Source of the DNA: Isoalcanivorax pacificus W11-5
GTDB taxonomy: Bacteria; Pseudomonadota; Gammaproteobacteria; Pseudomonadales; Alcanivoracaceae
Assembly (NCBI RefSeq): GCF_000299335.2
Contig: NZ_CP004387.1
Coordinates: 1,922,001 to 1,986,000 of the forward strand
Length of the DNA stretch: 64,000 nt
Reading direction: 5' to 3'
Shown: positions 28,815-36,697 of the stretch, piece after piece
Position numbering within the stretch: the first letter of the stretch is position 1
How the letters are laid out: the number at the start of each line of letters is the position of its first letter
Notes under the pieces: generated by a model
The model's input: the letters and a program-made list of their open reading frames with translations, nothing else
Databases searched by the model: none
What the model was told of the DNA's origin: nothing
Translations under genes and position numbers: made by a program

Positions 28815-30479
28815 TCACCCGTGCAGGGCCAGGCTTGTGATCAGCAGCACCAGCAGAATCATGCAGCCGGCCTGCCACCAGCGCAGCGTGTTGCGTTCAG
28901 AATGGAGAATGACCGCCGGTTGTGTGGCCGGGCTGCGCAACGCCGCGCGGAACTCGGCAGCATCGGCATAGGGCGTGGCCTCGGGATGCAGTGCGCGGTG
29001 CAGGACGTTGTTCAGCCAGGCTGGCACAAACGCATTGTGTTGCTGCAGGCGCAGTGTCGGCCTGTCCGGTTCCGGCAGCGTGGTGGTCAGCATTTCGTGA
29101 ATGATCACCGCCACCGCATACAGGTCCCCCTGTTCATCCGGTCTGGCGCCAGCACGGATATGCGGTGCGCTATAGTGACGGGTGCCGAGTGGCAGGGCGG
29201 GCGGTGGCTGCTCCAGTCCACGGCAATGGCAACTGCCGAAGTCGATCAGTTTCACCAGCCCGTTGCGGTCCACCATGATGTTGTCGGGTTTCAGGTCGCC
29301 ATGCATGACGTCGGCACGGTGCAGGGCGCGCACGCCGTTGAGCAACTGATCCGCGAGATACAGTTTTTCTTCCACGGCGGCATCCGGGTGTTCACGCAGC
29401 CATTGGCGCAGGGTGACGCCGTCGATGTATTCCAGCCGCTGGTACAGGCAGCTTTGCGCTGCCACGCCGGCCAGGGGCTTCAGCAGGTGGGCACTGCGCA
29501 GGCGCGCCGCGATCCAGCCTTCCAGGGCAAAGCGGGCCAGGGCCGCGGCATCGTCTTCCAGGTTCACCGAAGGCGCCTTGAGTGCACTGAGCTGGCCGTC
29601 GCTGTCACGCACCAGATACAGGTGGCTGCGCGCGCTGGCATACAGTTCGCGCACCACGGTCAGGCCATCAATACGCATGCCTGCAATCATCGGCGGCGGC
29701 AGGGGCAGCCCGCGCAATGAGGCCAGTGCGTCGTCGGCGCTCGCCTCCGGCAGGGTCAGCACTTCCAGAACCTGACAACTGACGTTGTCGCGGCTGCCGT
29801 GCTGAAGAGCGCGCTGCACCAGTTGTTCGGCGGCGGCCTGTGGCGTTTCCGATGCGGACAGAGTGGCCGCTATTATGGTGGCGGACAGCACATCGTGGAT
29901 GCCGTCGCTGGTAAGCAGAAAGACGTCGCCCTGTTGCAGCGCGCAGTGGCGATAATCCACGTCCAGGCGCGTGTCGGCGCCCATGGCGCGGGTCAGCAGG
30001 CGCCGCCCGCCGGCCTGGCGGCTGTGATCTTCGGTGAGACATTCCAGTTGCTGTCCGCGCAGCCGCCAGATACGCGAATCACCGACCTGGAACAGATGCG
30101 CCACGCGCGAGCGCAGGATCAGTACCGACAGCGTACACAGATGATCCTCGCCGGCCAGCGTGCGGCGGCACAGCCAGCGGTTGAGGGCTTCCAGCACCCG
30201 CTGCGCCGAACGCGGCACACTCCAGAGCGGTGACGTGGCGTAATAGTCATGGATAAAACCGAGCACGGCGGCCTCGGCCGCTTCGCGGCCGGCGCCAGCG
30301 GAGCTGAGGCCATCGGCCAGCGCGGCAACCAGCCCCTTGGTGCGCAACGGCTCACCAAAGGGCAGGCGCAGCGCCAGCGCATCCTGATTATCCGCTTTGA
30401 CGCCCGCTTCGCTGTACTGGCCCACACGCACATGCAGCGTCGCTTGGCCCACGTCAGGCGTGGCCGGCATGCTCGTCAT
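28815..30479 (-). CDS. PP2C phosphatase-Ser/Thr kinase fusion with C-terminal membrane anchor (paralog 2)
   Basis: 554 residues with the same architecture as paralog 1. PP2C motifs are intact: DNQDAL, ALADGLSSAG, VGDSRIWRL, LLTSDGIHDV, GSRDNVSC. The kinase domain keeps Lys301 (SALKAPS), Asp395 in HGDLKPDN and Asp413 in LIDFGS, but the nucleotide loop has no glycine (LYASARSHLYLV) and APE is replaced by APH. Kinase activity may be weak while phosphatase activity is likely. A final transmembrane helix (GCMILLVLLITSLAL) anchors it. The ATG overlaps the narK-type transporter stop by one base (TGATG), so the two are translationally coupled. Confidence 0.85.
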   Translation of the reverse strand: MTSMPATPDVGQATLHVRVGQYSEAGVKADNQDALALRLPFGEPLRTKGLVAALADGLSSAGAGREAAEAAVLGFIHDYYATSPLWSVPRSAQRVLEALNRWLCRRTLAGEDHLCTLSVLILRSRVAHLFQVGDSRIWRLRGQQLECLTEDHSRQAGGRRLLTRAMGADTRLDVDYRHCALQQGDVFLLTSDGIHDVLSATIIAATLSASETPQAAAEQLVQRALQHGSRDNVSCQVLEVLTLPEASADDALASLRGLPLPPPMIAGMRIDGLTVVRELYASARSHLYLVRDSDGQLSALKAPSVNLEDDAAALARFALEGWIAARLRSAHLLKPLAGVAAQSCLYQRLEYIDGVTLRQWLREHPDAAVEEKLYLADQLLNGVRALHRADVMHGDLKPDNIMVDRNGLVKLIDFGSCHCRGLEQPPPALPLGTRHYSAPHIRAGARPDEQGDLYAVAVIIHEMLTTTLPEPDRPTLRLQQHNAFVPAWLNNVLHRALHPEATPYADAAEFRAALRSPATQPAVILHSERNTLRWWQAGCMILLVLLITSLALHG

Positions 30480-31954
30480 CAGTTCACCTCGATCAGTTGC
30501 ACCTGGCCGTGTTCATCCACCTCGGCGATGTGGCCGCGCGGTTCATCCAGCCATTGCACCGTGGCCAGGGTCACGGCGGCACAGCCTGCGATGACCAGGA
30601 AAAAAACCGAAGCATCGACGAACGTCAGCACGGTGAGAAAACAGACCGCACCGGCATTGCCATAGGCGCCCACCATGCCGGCGATCTGCCCGGTCAGGCG
30701 GCGCTTGATCAGTGGCACGGTGGCAAACACCGCGCCTTCGCCCGCCTGCACGAAGAACGAACAAAGCATGGTCGCCATCACGGCCAGGGCCAGTGGCCAG
30801 CCGCTGCCGATCTGGCTCATCAGGCCATAGCCGAGCACCAGACCGGCCAGCAGCAGCGCCAGCGAGCGTTTGCGGCCAAAGCGGTCGGACAGCCAGCCAC
30901 CGCCGGGGCGGGCGACCAGATTCATGAAGGCAAAACCGGACGCGAGCAGGCCGGCGGTGACGGCGGTCAGGTCAAAGGTGTCGATAAAGAACAGCGGCAG
31001 CATGGACACCACGGCCAGTTCGGAACCAAACGTCACCATATAGGCCAGGTCAAGAATCGCCACTTGCCGGAAGCGATAGCGGTCGTGTTCGGGCACGCCC
31101 TGGCGCAGCCGGGCATGATTGACGCGCCAGATTTGCCAGAGTTGCACGATGGCCAGGCTGAGGATGACGGCGACCAGCGCCAGTTGTGCGTTCAGGCCAT
31201 ACAGGCCGAGCTGGCCCGGTCCCAGACGCCAGACGATCACCAGCAGCGCCCCGTACAGCGGTACACACATGGCCAGATAGAAAAACAGATCGCGGCGGCT
31301 GCTGACTTCCAGTGCCGAGGCTTTTTTCGGACGGAAATAGGATGCGCCGGCGGGCGTGTTGCGCGCCCGCCAGAGAAAGACAAGACCGTACACGCAGGAC
31401 AGCACGCCGGTACAGGCCACAGCCCCGCGCCAGCCGTTGTCGCCGCCGAACAGGAGCGCCAGCGTCGGCAGGCTCATGGCCGCCGCCGCTGAACCGAAAT
31501 TGCCCCAGCCGCCGTACACGCCTTCCGCAAGCCCCACTTCCCTGGCCGGGAACCATTCGCTGATCAGGCGGATACCGACCACAAAGCCGGCGCCGACAAA
31601 ACCGAGCAGCAGCCGCGTGACGGCCAGTTGTTCATAGGTAGTGGCCAGCGCGAATGCCCAGCAGGGCAGTGCGGCGATGATCAGCAACCAGCCAAACACC
31701 CGCCGTGGACCGAAGCGGTCCACCAGTGAGCCAATGACGACGCGGGCGGGAATGGTCAGCGCCACGTTGAGAATCAGCAGCGCCTTGACCTGGTCGCTGG
31801 TGAGATCAAACACCTCGCGGATATCGCCCATCAGCGGGGCATGGGAAAACCACACCACAAAGCTGACAAAGAACGCCATCCAGCTCAGGTGCAACAGGCG
31901 TATGCGGGGTTCGGACAGGTTCAGCAGATTGAGTCGCGCGTGCTGTGCAGCCAT
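30479..31954 (-). CDS. NarK/NasA-type nitrate/nitrite transporter (MFS)
   Basis: 491-residue major facilitator with about 12 membrane segments. NNP-family signatures are [32 protein letters not shown], the nitrate signature [18 protein letters not shown] and [19 protein letters not shown]. It should import nitrate, or exchange nitrate and nitrite, across the inner membrane. GGAGA lies four bases before the ATG at 31954; a longer frame to 32017 has no support. It is divergent from nirB and co-transcribed with kinase/phosphatase paralog 2. Confidence 0.92.
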   Translation of the reverse strand: MAAQHARLNLLNLSEPRIRLLHLSWMAFFVSFVVWFSHAPLMGDIREVFDLTSDQVKALLILNVALTIPARVVIGSLVDRFGPRRVFGWLLIIAALPCWAFALATTYEQLAVTRLLLGFVGAGFVVGIRLISEWFPAREVGLAEGVYGGWGNFGSAAAAMSLPTLALLFGGDNGWRGAVACTGVLSCVYGLVFLWRARNTPAGASYFRPKKASALEVSSRRDLFFYLAMCVPLYGALLVIVWRLGPGQLGLYGLNAQLALVAVILSLAIVQLWQIWRVNHARLRQGVPEHDRYRFRQVAILDLAYMVTFGSELAVVSMLPLFFIDTFDLTAVTAGLLASGFAFMNLVARPGGGWLSDRFGRKRSLALLLAGLVLGYGLMSQIGSGWPLALAVMATMLCSFFVQAGEGAVFATVPLIKRRLTGQIAGMVGAYGNAGAVCFLTVLTFVDASVFFLVIAGCAAVTLATVQWLDEPRGHIAEVDEHGQVQLIEVN

Positions 31955-32053
31955 GAGGTCTCCGTACTCGCGAATAGCGGGGACCGGGCCCACCCGTCCG
32001 GGTGTCGTGCATGCCACGGCGCCGGACCTGCCCGGCGGAAAAACCGGGTGGGT

Positions 32054-32067
32054 GGGCGCCGTTGCCC
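32054..32067 (-). promoter_or_regulatory. ANTAR-target hairpin P2, narK leader
   Basis: GGGC-AACGGC-GCCC: six-base loop with A at 1 and G at 4. Preceded by GTAACAC, the same flank as in the FNT leader. Unlike nirB and FNT, no strong terminator with a T run follows; a complement to its 3' arm (GGGTGGGC) occurs close to the ribosome site. Confidence 0.6.
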
Positions 32068-32079
32068 GTGTTACAGGTG

Positions 32080-32103
32080 GCGCGCGGCATCATTGCCGCG
32101 CGC
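32080..32103 (-). promoter_or_regulatory. ANTAR-target hairpin P1, narK leader
   Basis: GCGCGCGGC-AATGAT-GCCGCGCGC: a nine-pair perfect stem with a six-base loop, A at 1 and G at 4, starting about seven bases after the predicted transcription start. Confidence 0.68.
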
Positions 32104-32119
32104 TGTCCGCAGGGCAGGA

Positions 32120-32135
32120 TGCAGGATGCATACCA
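32120..32135 (-). promoter_or_regulatory. Sigma-54 promoter of the narK operon
   Basis: Minus strand TGGTATGCATCCTGCA: GG/GC at -24/-12 spacing, one of the weaker matches in the region. Predicted start about 32109. Confidence 0.6.
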
Positions 32136-32201
32136 GCAAGCGGACACCTGATGTTCTGCGGTCATGGGCCGGTTTGTTCGTCGCCGGCGCTGCGCTGGCG
32201 T

Positions 32202-32236
32202 GCATGCTTGTGGTGCGCGATGCACAAGCGTGATGC
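32202..32236. promoter_or_regulatory. Tandem NtrC-like sites between narK and nirB
   Basis: GCATG-CTTGT-GGTGC (32202-32216) and GCACA-AGCGT-GATGC (32222-32236) each match eight of ten arm positions of the NtrC consensus. Their centres are 20 bases apart, two helical turns, and they lie roughly 100 and 150 bases upstream of the narK and nirB starts. Confidence 0.4.
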
Positions 32237-32333
32237 AGGGAAATTCCACGCGCAGCCGAGTCGTGATGCTGCACGATGGCGAAAGACGGCTGTGAGGGCG
32301 CTCTGGCGCTGGTCGGCGCCCATGCCGGAAAGC

Positions 32334-32349
32334 TGGCACAACTCTTGCT
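32334..32349 (+). promoter_or_regulatory. Sigma-54 promoter of the nirB operon
   Basis: TGGCACAACTCTTGCT is a near-perfect -24/-12 element. Predicted start about 32360, giving a leader of about 207 bases before nirB. Confidence 0.85.
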
Positions 32350-32384
32350 GAGACTCTTGCCGAGACAGTCCGGTGCATAACACG

Positions 32385-32407
32385 CCCGGCTCAATGGCGA
32401 GCCTGGG
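32385..32407 (+). promoter_or_regulatory. ANTAR-target hairpin P1, nirB leader
   Basis: GGCTC-AATGGC-GAGCC with an outer CCC/GGG extension across a one-base bulge. The six-base loop has A at 1 and G at 4. Confidence 0.78.
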
Positions 32408-32436
32408 TGTATGCATCGCAAAACATGATGAATGAA

Positions 32437-32452
32437 TGAGCAAAGGCGCTCA
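32437..32452 (+). promoter_or_regulatory. ANTAR-target hairpin P2, nirB leader
   Basis: TGAGC-AAAGGC-GCTCA: five-pair stem with a six-base loop, A at 1 and G at 4. Its 3' half is shared with the 5' arm of the terminator at 32446. Confidence 0.78.
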
Positions 32453-32489
32453 CGGTCCGGTCACCCCCGGGCAGTGAGCGCTTTTTTTT
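32446..32489 (+). terminator. Leader terminator of the nirB operon
   Basis: GCGCTCAC (32446-32453) pairs with GTGAGCGC (32474-32481), followed by eight T. It lies inside the leader, between the promoter and nirB, so it must be bypassed for expression; NasR binding to P1/P2 is the expected switch. The gene-free stretch 31955-32566 consists of the two divergent leaders and promoters. Confidence 0.88.
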
Positions 32490-32566
32490 GTGCCTCTTTT
32501 CCATACTTCGCTGGCCTGTGTGCCGGCAGGGCGGAGAGGCCGGACAGGTGAAGGAGCGTTGCGTTC

Positions 32567-35113
32567 ATGAGCAGACCTGAACTGGTGATTATCGGCAACG
32601 GCATGGTCGGGCAGCACCTGCTGGAAGAGCTGGTTGCCCGCGAACATGGCTATCACATTACGGTGTTCTGTGAAGAACCCCGGCCAGCCTATGACCGGGT
32701 GCAGCTCAGCAGTTGGTTCAGTGGCGCCACCACCGAAGACCTGGCGCTGACCAGCACGGCTTTTTTCGAGCAGCACGGGATCAGGTTGCGCCTGGGTGAA
32801 CGGGTGGAGCGGATCGACCGCGAGGCACGCGTGGTACTGAGCAGCAACGGCGACCGGGTGGCGTATGACAGGCTGGTGCTGGCCACTGGCTCTTATCCGT
32901 TCGTACCGCCCATTCCAGGCAACGACCAGCCGCATTGTCTGGTGTACCGCACCATCGAGGACCTTGAAGCCATTCGCGACAGCGCCGCCGTATCGAAACG
33001 CGGCGTGGTCATCGGTGGTGGCCTGCTGGGCCTGGAAGCGGCGCGTGCCCTGAACGGGCTGGGGCTGGAAACCCATGTAGTGGAATTCGCGCCGCAATTG
33101 ATGGCGGTACAACTGGATGAAAACGGCGGCCGCCTGTTGCGCGGCAAGATCGAGGCGCTGGGTGTGCGGGTGCATACCGGCAAGGCCACATCGGCGATTG
33201 TCAGCGGCGAAAGTAGCCGTTACCGGCTGGCATTCGCCGACGGTGAATCGCTGGAGACGGATCTGGTGCTATTTTCCGCCGGTATCCGTCCTGCGGATGC
33301 GCTGGCGCGCGACGCCGGGCTTGAACTCGGCGAGCGCGGCGGTGTGGTGATCAATGACGCCTGCCAGACCTCGGACCCGGACATTTTTGCCATCGGCGAA
33401 GTGGCGCTGTGGCAGGGACGGATCTTTGGCCTGGTGGCGCCCGGTTATGACATGGCCCGTGCCTGCGCCGCACGCCTGCTGGGTGATGACACGCGGTGCT
33501 TTACCGGCGCGGACATGAGCACCAAGCTGAAATTGCTGGGCGTGGATGTGGGTTCCATTGGCGATGCGCACGGGCGCACACCGGGCAGCCTGAGCTGTGT
33601 ATTCGAGGACGGCGCCAGCGGCGTCTACAAGAAACTGGTGCTCGACCCGCAGGGCAAGCGACTGCTGGGCGCGGTGCTGGTGGGGGACGTGGCCGACTAC
33701 GGCATGCTGCTGCAGTTCTGCCTCAACGACATGCCGTTGCCACCGCAACCGGTGTCGCTGATTCTGCCGGACGCTGGTGGCAAGCCCGCGCTCGGTGTCG
33801 ATGCCCTGCCGGACAGTGCGCAAATCTGCTCGTGCAATAACGTCTCGAAAGGGCAGTTGTGTTCGGCCATCAGTGCCGGCTGTACCACCGTGGGCGCCTT
33901 GAAAAGTGAAACCCGTGCCTCGGCGAGTTGCGGTGGCTGCGCGGCGCTGGTCAAGCAGGTGCTGGATGCAGAGCTGGTGCGCCAGGGCATCGAGGTGAAT
34001 AACCACCTTTGCGAGCATTTTGCCTACAGCCGCCAGGAGCTTTACCACCTGGTACGCGTGCACGAGGTGCGCACCTTTACGGATCTGCTGGCCCGCTTTG
34101 GCCAGGGCAAAGGCTGTGAGATCTGCAAGCCGACCGTGGCGTCCATCCTGGCGTCCTGCTGGAACGACTATGTGCTGCGACCGGAACACACAGGGTTGCA
34201 GGACACCAACGATGCCTTCCTCGCCAACCTGCAAAAGGACGGCACCTATTCCGTGGTGCCGCGCGTGCCCGGTGGCGAGATCACCCCGGACAAGCTGCTG
34301 GTGATCGGCGACGTCGCGAAAAAATACGACCTCTACACGAAAATCACCGGCGGCCAGCGCATCGATCTGTTTGGCGCACGGGTGGAACAGCTGCCGCTGA
34401 TCTGGGGCGAACTGGTGGACGCCGGTTTTGAATCCGGGCATGCCTACGGCAAGTCACTGCGCACGGTGAAATCCTGTGTCGGCAGCAGCTGGTGCCGGTA
34501 CGGAGTGCAGGATTCCGTTGGCATGGCGATCTATGTCGAGGAGCGCTATCGCGGCCTGCGTTCGCCACACAAACTGAAAATGGCGGTGTCCGGCTGCACC
34601 CGCGAATGCGCCGAGGCGCAGAGCAAGGACGTCGGCATCATCGCCACGGAAAAAGGCTGGAATCTGTATATCTGCGGCAACGGCGGCATGCGTCCCCGGC
34701 ATGCGGAACTGTTCGCCAGTGACCTGGATGACGCCACGCTGATCCGCTACATCGATCGCTTCCTGATGTTCTACATCCGCACCGCAGACCGGCTGCAACG
34801 CACCTCGGTATGGCGCGACAACCTCGAAGGCGGGCTGGCCTATCTGCAGGACGTGATCATTCATGACTCGCTGGGCCTGGGCGAGGAGCTGGAAATGCAG
34901 ATGCAGGCGGTGGTCGATACCTACGCCTGCGAATGGAAACGCACGCTGGAAGACGAACAGGCGCTGAAACGCTTCCGCTCGTTCGTGAACGATGAATCGG
35001 CGGATGAACATATCGTCTATGTGCGTGAGCGGGGCCAGAAACGTCCTGCCACCGCTGCGGAGCGTCTCGCCGTCAATGCAATGGAAACGCCTGCCAAGGG
35101 AGAGCCGGCATGA
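32567..35113 (+). CDS. nirB: Assimilatory nitrite reductase (NADH), large subunit
   Basis: 848 residues. FAD/NAD domain (LVIIGNGMVGQHLLEELV; GVVIGGGLLGLEAARAL), a BFD-like [2Fe-2S] domain (ICSCNNVSKGQLCSAI, ASCGGCAALVKQ), then the sulfite/nitrite reductase domains with the [4Fe-4S]-siroheme cysteines in CVGSSWCRYG (C637, C643) and CTRECAEAQ (C677, C681). It reduces nitrite to ammonium with NADH in the cytoplasm. First gene of nirB-nirD-oxidoreductase-nas-cobA; the next gene overlaps (ATGA). Confidence 0.96.
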   Translation: MSRPELVIIGNGMVGQHLLEELVAREHGYHITVFCEEPRPAYDRVQLSSWFSGATTEDLALTSTAFFEQHGIRLRLGERVERIDREARVVLSSNGDRVAYDRLVLATGSYPFVPPIPGNDQPHCLVYRTIEDLEAIRDSAAVSKRGVVIGGGLLGLEAARALNGLGLETHVVEFAPQLMAVQLDENGGRLLRGKIEALGVRVHTGKATSAIVSGESSRYRLAFADGESLETDLVLFSAGIRPADALARDAGLELGERGGVVINDACQTSDPDIFAIGEVALWQGRIFGLVAPGYDMARACAARLLGDDTRCFTGADMSTKLKLLGVDVGSIGDAHGRTPGSLSCVFEDGASGVYKKLVLDPQGKRLLGAVLVGDVADYGMLLQFCLNDMPLPPQPVSLILPDAGGKPALGVDALPDSAQICSCNNVSKGQLCSAISAGCTTVGALKSETRASASCGGCAALVKQVLDAELVRQGIEVNNHLCEHFAYSRQELYHLVRVHEVRTFTDLLARFGQGKGCEICKPTVASILASCWNDYVLRPEHTGLQDTNDAFLANLQKDGTYSVVPRVPGGEITPDKLLVIGDVAKKYDLYTKITGGQRIDLFGARVEQLPLIWGELVDAGFESGHAYGKSLRTVKSCVGSSWCRYGVQDSVGMAIYVEERYRGLRSPHKLKMAVSGCTRECAEAQSKDVGIIATEKGWNLYICGNGGMRPRHAELFASDLDDATLIRYIDRFLMFYIRTADRLQRTSVWRDNLEGGLAYLQDVIIHDSLGLGEELEMQMQAVVDTYACEWKRTLEDEQALKRFRSFVNDESADEHIVYVRERGQKRPATAAERLAVNAMETPAKGEPA

Positions 35114-35478
35114 ACAGCAAAGTGCACCTCGACAACATGAATTCCGCCGGCTGGCAGGATGTCTGCGCAACCGACGACGTCATGCCGGGCACGGGCGTGG
35201 CTGCCCGCATCCAGGGTATCCAGGTGGCGCTGTTTCATACCGAGGACGGCTTCTTTGCCATCGCCAACCATGATCCGTTCAGCGACGCCAATGTGCTCTC
35301 GCGCGGCATTCTCGGAGATATAAGCGGCAAACTGGTGGTGGCCTCGCCGGTCTACAAACAACACTTTTGCCTGCACACCGGCATTTGTCTGGAAGACATG
35401 ACGGTGGCGTTGCCGACCTGGCCGGTGACGGTGCGGGACGGACGCGTGCTGGTGTCCCATCAGGCACGGCTGGTGTGA
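35110..35478 (+). CDS. nirD: Nitrite reductase small subunit
   Basis: 122-residue Rieske-fold protein of the NirD group (GWQDVCATDDVMPGTG, HTEDGFFAIANHDPFSDANV, KQHFCLHTGICLEDM), which lacks the usual Rieske Cys/His cluster ligands. Partner of NirB. ATG overlaps the nirB stop. A second copy lies at 41626. Confidence 0.93.
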   Translation: MNSKVHLDNMNSAGWQDVCATDDVMPGTGVAARIQGIQVALFHTEDGFFAIANHDPFSDANVLSRGILGDISGKLVVASPVYKQHFCLHTGICLEDMTVALPTWPVTVRDGRVLVSHQARLV

Positions 35479-35482
35479 GCGC

Positions 35483-36697
35483 ATGAACACACAACGGCCA
35501 CATCTGGTGGTGGTGGGCAACGGCATGGCGGCCACCCGTCTGCTGGAGGAATTGCTGGCGCTGGCGCCGACGCGGTATCAGATCACCGTGTTCAGCGCGG
35601 AACAGGCGCCGGGCTACAACCGCGTGTTGCTGTCGCCGGTGCTGGGTGGTGAAAAAGACGAGAGCAGTATCGTTACCCATGATGAAGCGTGGTATCGCGA
35701 CCGGGGCATCCATCTGGTCGCCGGTGACCCGGTGTGCGCGATCGATCGCCGTCGCCGTCAAGTTACCAGCCGTTCGGGGTTGTGCGTGCCGTATCACCGG
35801 CTGGTGCTGGCCACCGGATCACTGCCACGGCGTCTGCAATGCGCCGGGGCCGACGCACAGGGCATTACCACTTTCCGTGATCTGCGCGACACCCGTGCGC
35901 TGATTCAGGCGAGCACGCGCAGCCGTGCAGCGGTGGTGATCGGCGGGGGCTTCCTCGGTATCGAAGCCGCCGAAGCGTTGCACCGGCGTGGCGTGGCGGT
36001 GACCTTGCTGCACACGGGCGCGTGGTTGCTGAACCGTCAGCTGGACCGTGAAGCCGGCAACTTGCTGCACGATGAACTGCAACGCCGCGGGGTGCAGGTC
36101 TGCTTGCAATCCCGCACGGCATCGTTCGAGGAGGACCATCGGCGGCAGGTGCGTGCGGTGCGTCTTCAGGACGGTCACCGACTGAAGGCCGACCTGGTGG
36201 TGCAGGCCATCGGCATCACGCCGGATACACGGCTTGCCCGTGCCGCCGGCCTGCATTGCGAGCAGGGCGTACTCACCGACGACACCCTGCAGACGTATGA
36301 TCCGGCGATCTATGCCGTGGGCGAATGCGTGCAGCATCGGCAGCGTACCTTTGGCCTGGTCGCGCCGCTGTACGAACAGGCCCGCGTGTGCGCTGCGCAT
36401 CTGGCCGAGCAGGGCCACCGGCGCTATTGCTACCGGGACAGCGCGACGCGATTGAAAGTCAGTGGCGTGGCGATGTTCTCCGCCGGTGATATTCAGGGCG
36501 ACAGCGATCTGTACTGGCGTGATGCAAGCGCCCGTGTTTACCGCCGGCTGTGGTTGCAGGGCGACCGGCTGCGTGGCGTGGTGCTGTATGGCGATACCAG
36601 CGGCGCGGCCTGGTTTGAGCAACGCCTGGGTGAGGACGTGTCTGGCTGCCGCGACAGCCTGCTGTTTGGTGACCGCTTGCCGGAGCAGGCGGCATGA
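35483..36697 (+). CDS. FAD/NAD(P)-dependent oxidoreductase, electron donor subunit for nitrate reductase
   Basis: 404-residue pyridine-nucleotide disulfide oxidoreductase-type flavoprotein with two dinucleotide folds (HLVVVGNGMAATRLLEEL; AVVIGGGFLGIEAAEALHRR). It resembles the FAD domain of NirB but lacks Fe-S and siroheme parts. Its position between nirD and the nitrate reductase gene, with an ATGA overlap to the latter, suggests it passes electrons from NAD(P)H to nitrate reductase, like the NasC/NasB-type subunits; this role is inferred. Confidence 0.85.
   Translation: MNTQRPHLVVVGNGMAATRLLEELLALAPTRYQITVFSAEQAPGYNRVLLSPVLGGEKDESSIVTHDEAWYRDRGIHLVAGDPVCAIDRRRRQVTSRSGLCVPYHRLVLATGSLPRRLQCAGADAQGITTFRDLRDTRALIQASTRSRAAVVIGGGFLGIEAAEALHRRGVAVTLLHTGAWLLNRQLDREAGNLLHDELQRRGVQVCLQSRTASFEEDHRRQVRAVRLQDGHRLKADLVVQAIGITPDTRLARAAGLHCEQGVLTDDTLQTYDPAIYAVGECVQHRQRTFGLVAPLYEQARVCAAHLAEQGHRRYCYRDSATRLKVSGVAMFSAGDIQGDSDLYWRDASARVYRRLWLQGDRLRGVVLYGDTSGAAWFEQRLGEDVSGCRDSLLFGDRLPEQAA

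Noticed and set aside
25828-30479. PP2C-kinase fusions as a phage-defence system
   Set aside because: Kinase/phosphatase genes can occur in defence islands, but here both are tied to nitrate transporters and nitrogen-type promoters, and no nuclease, toxin or mobile gene is nearby.
32041-32067. Terminator in the narK leader using the GGTTTTTCC stretch
   Set aside because: Only about four base pairs can form before the T run, too weak to call a terminator.
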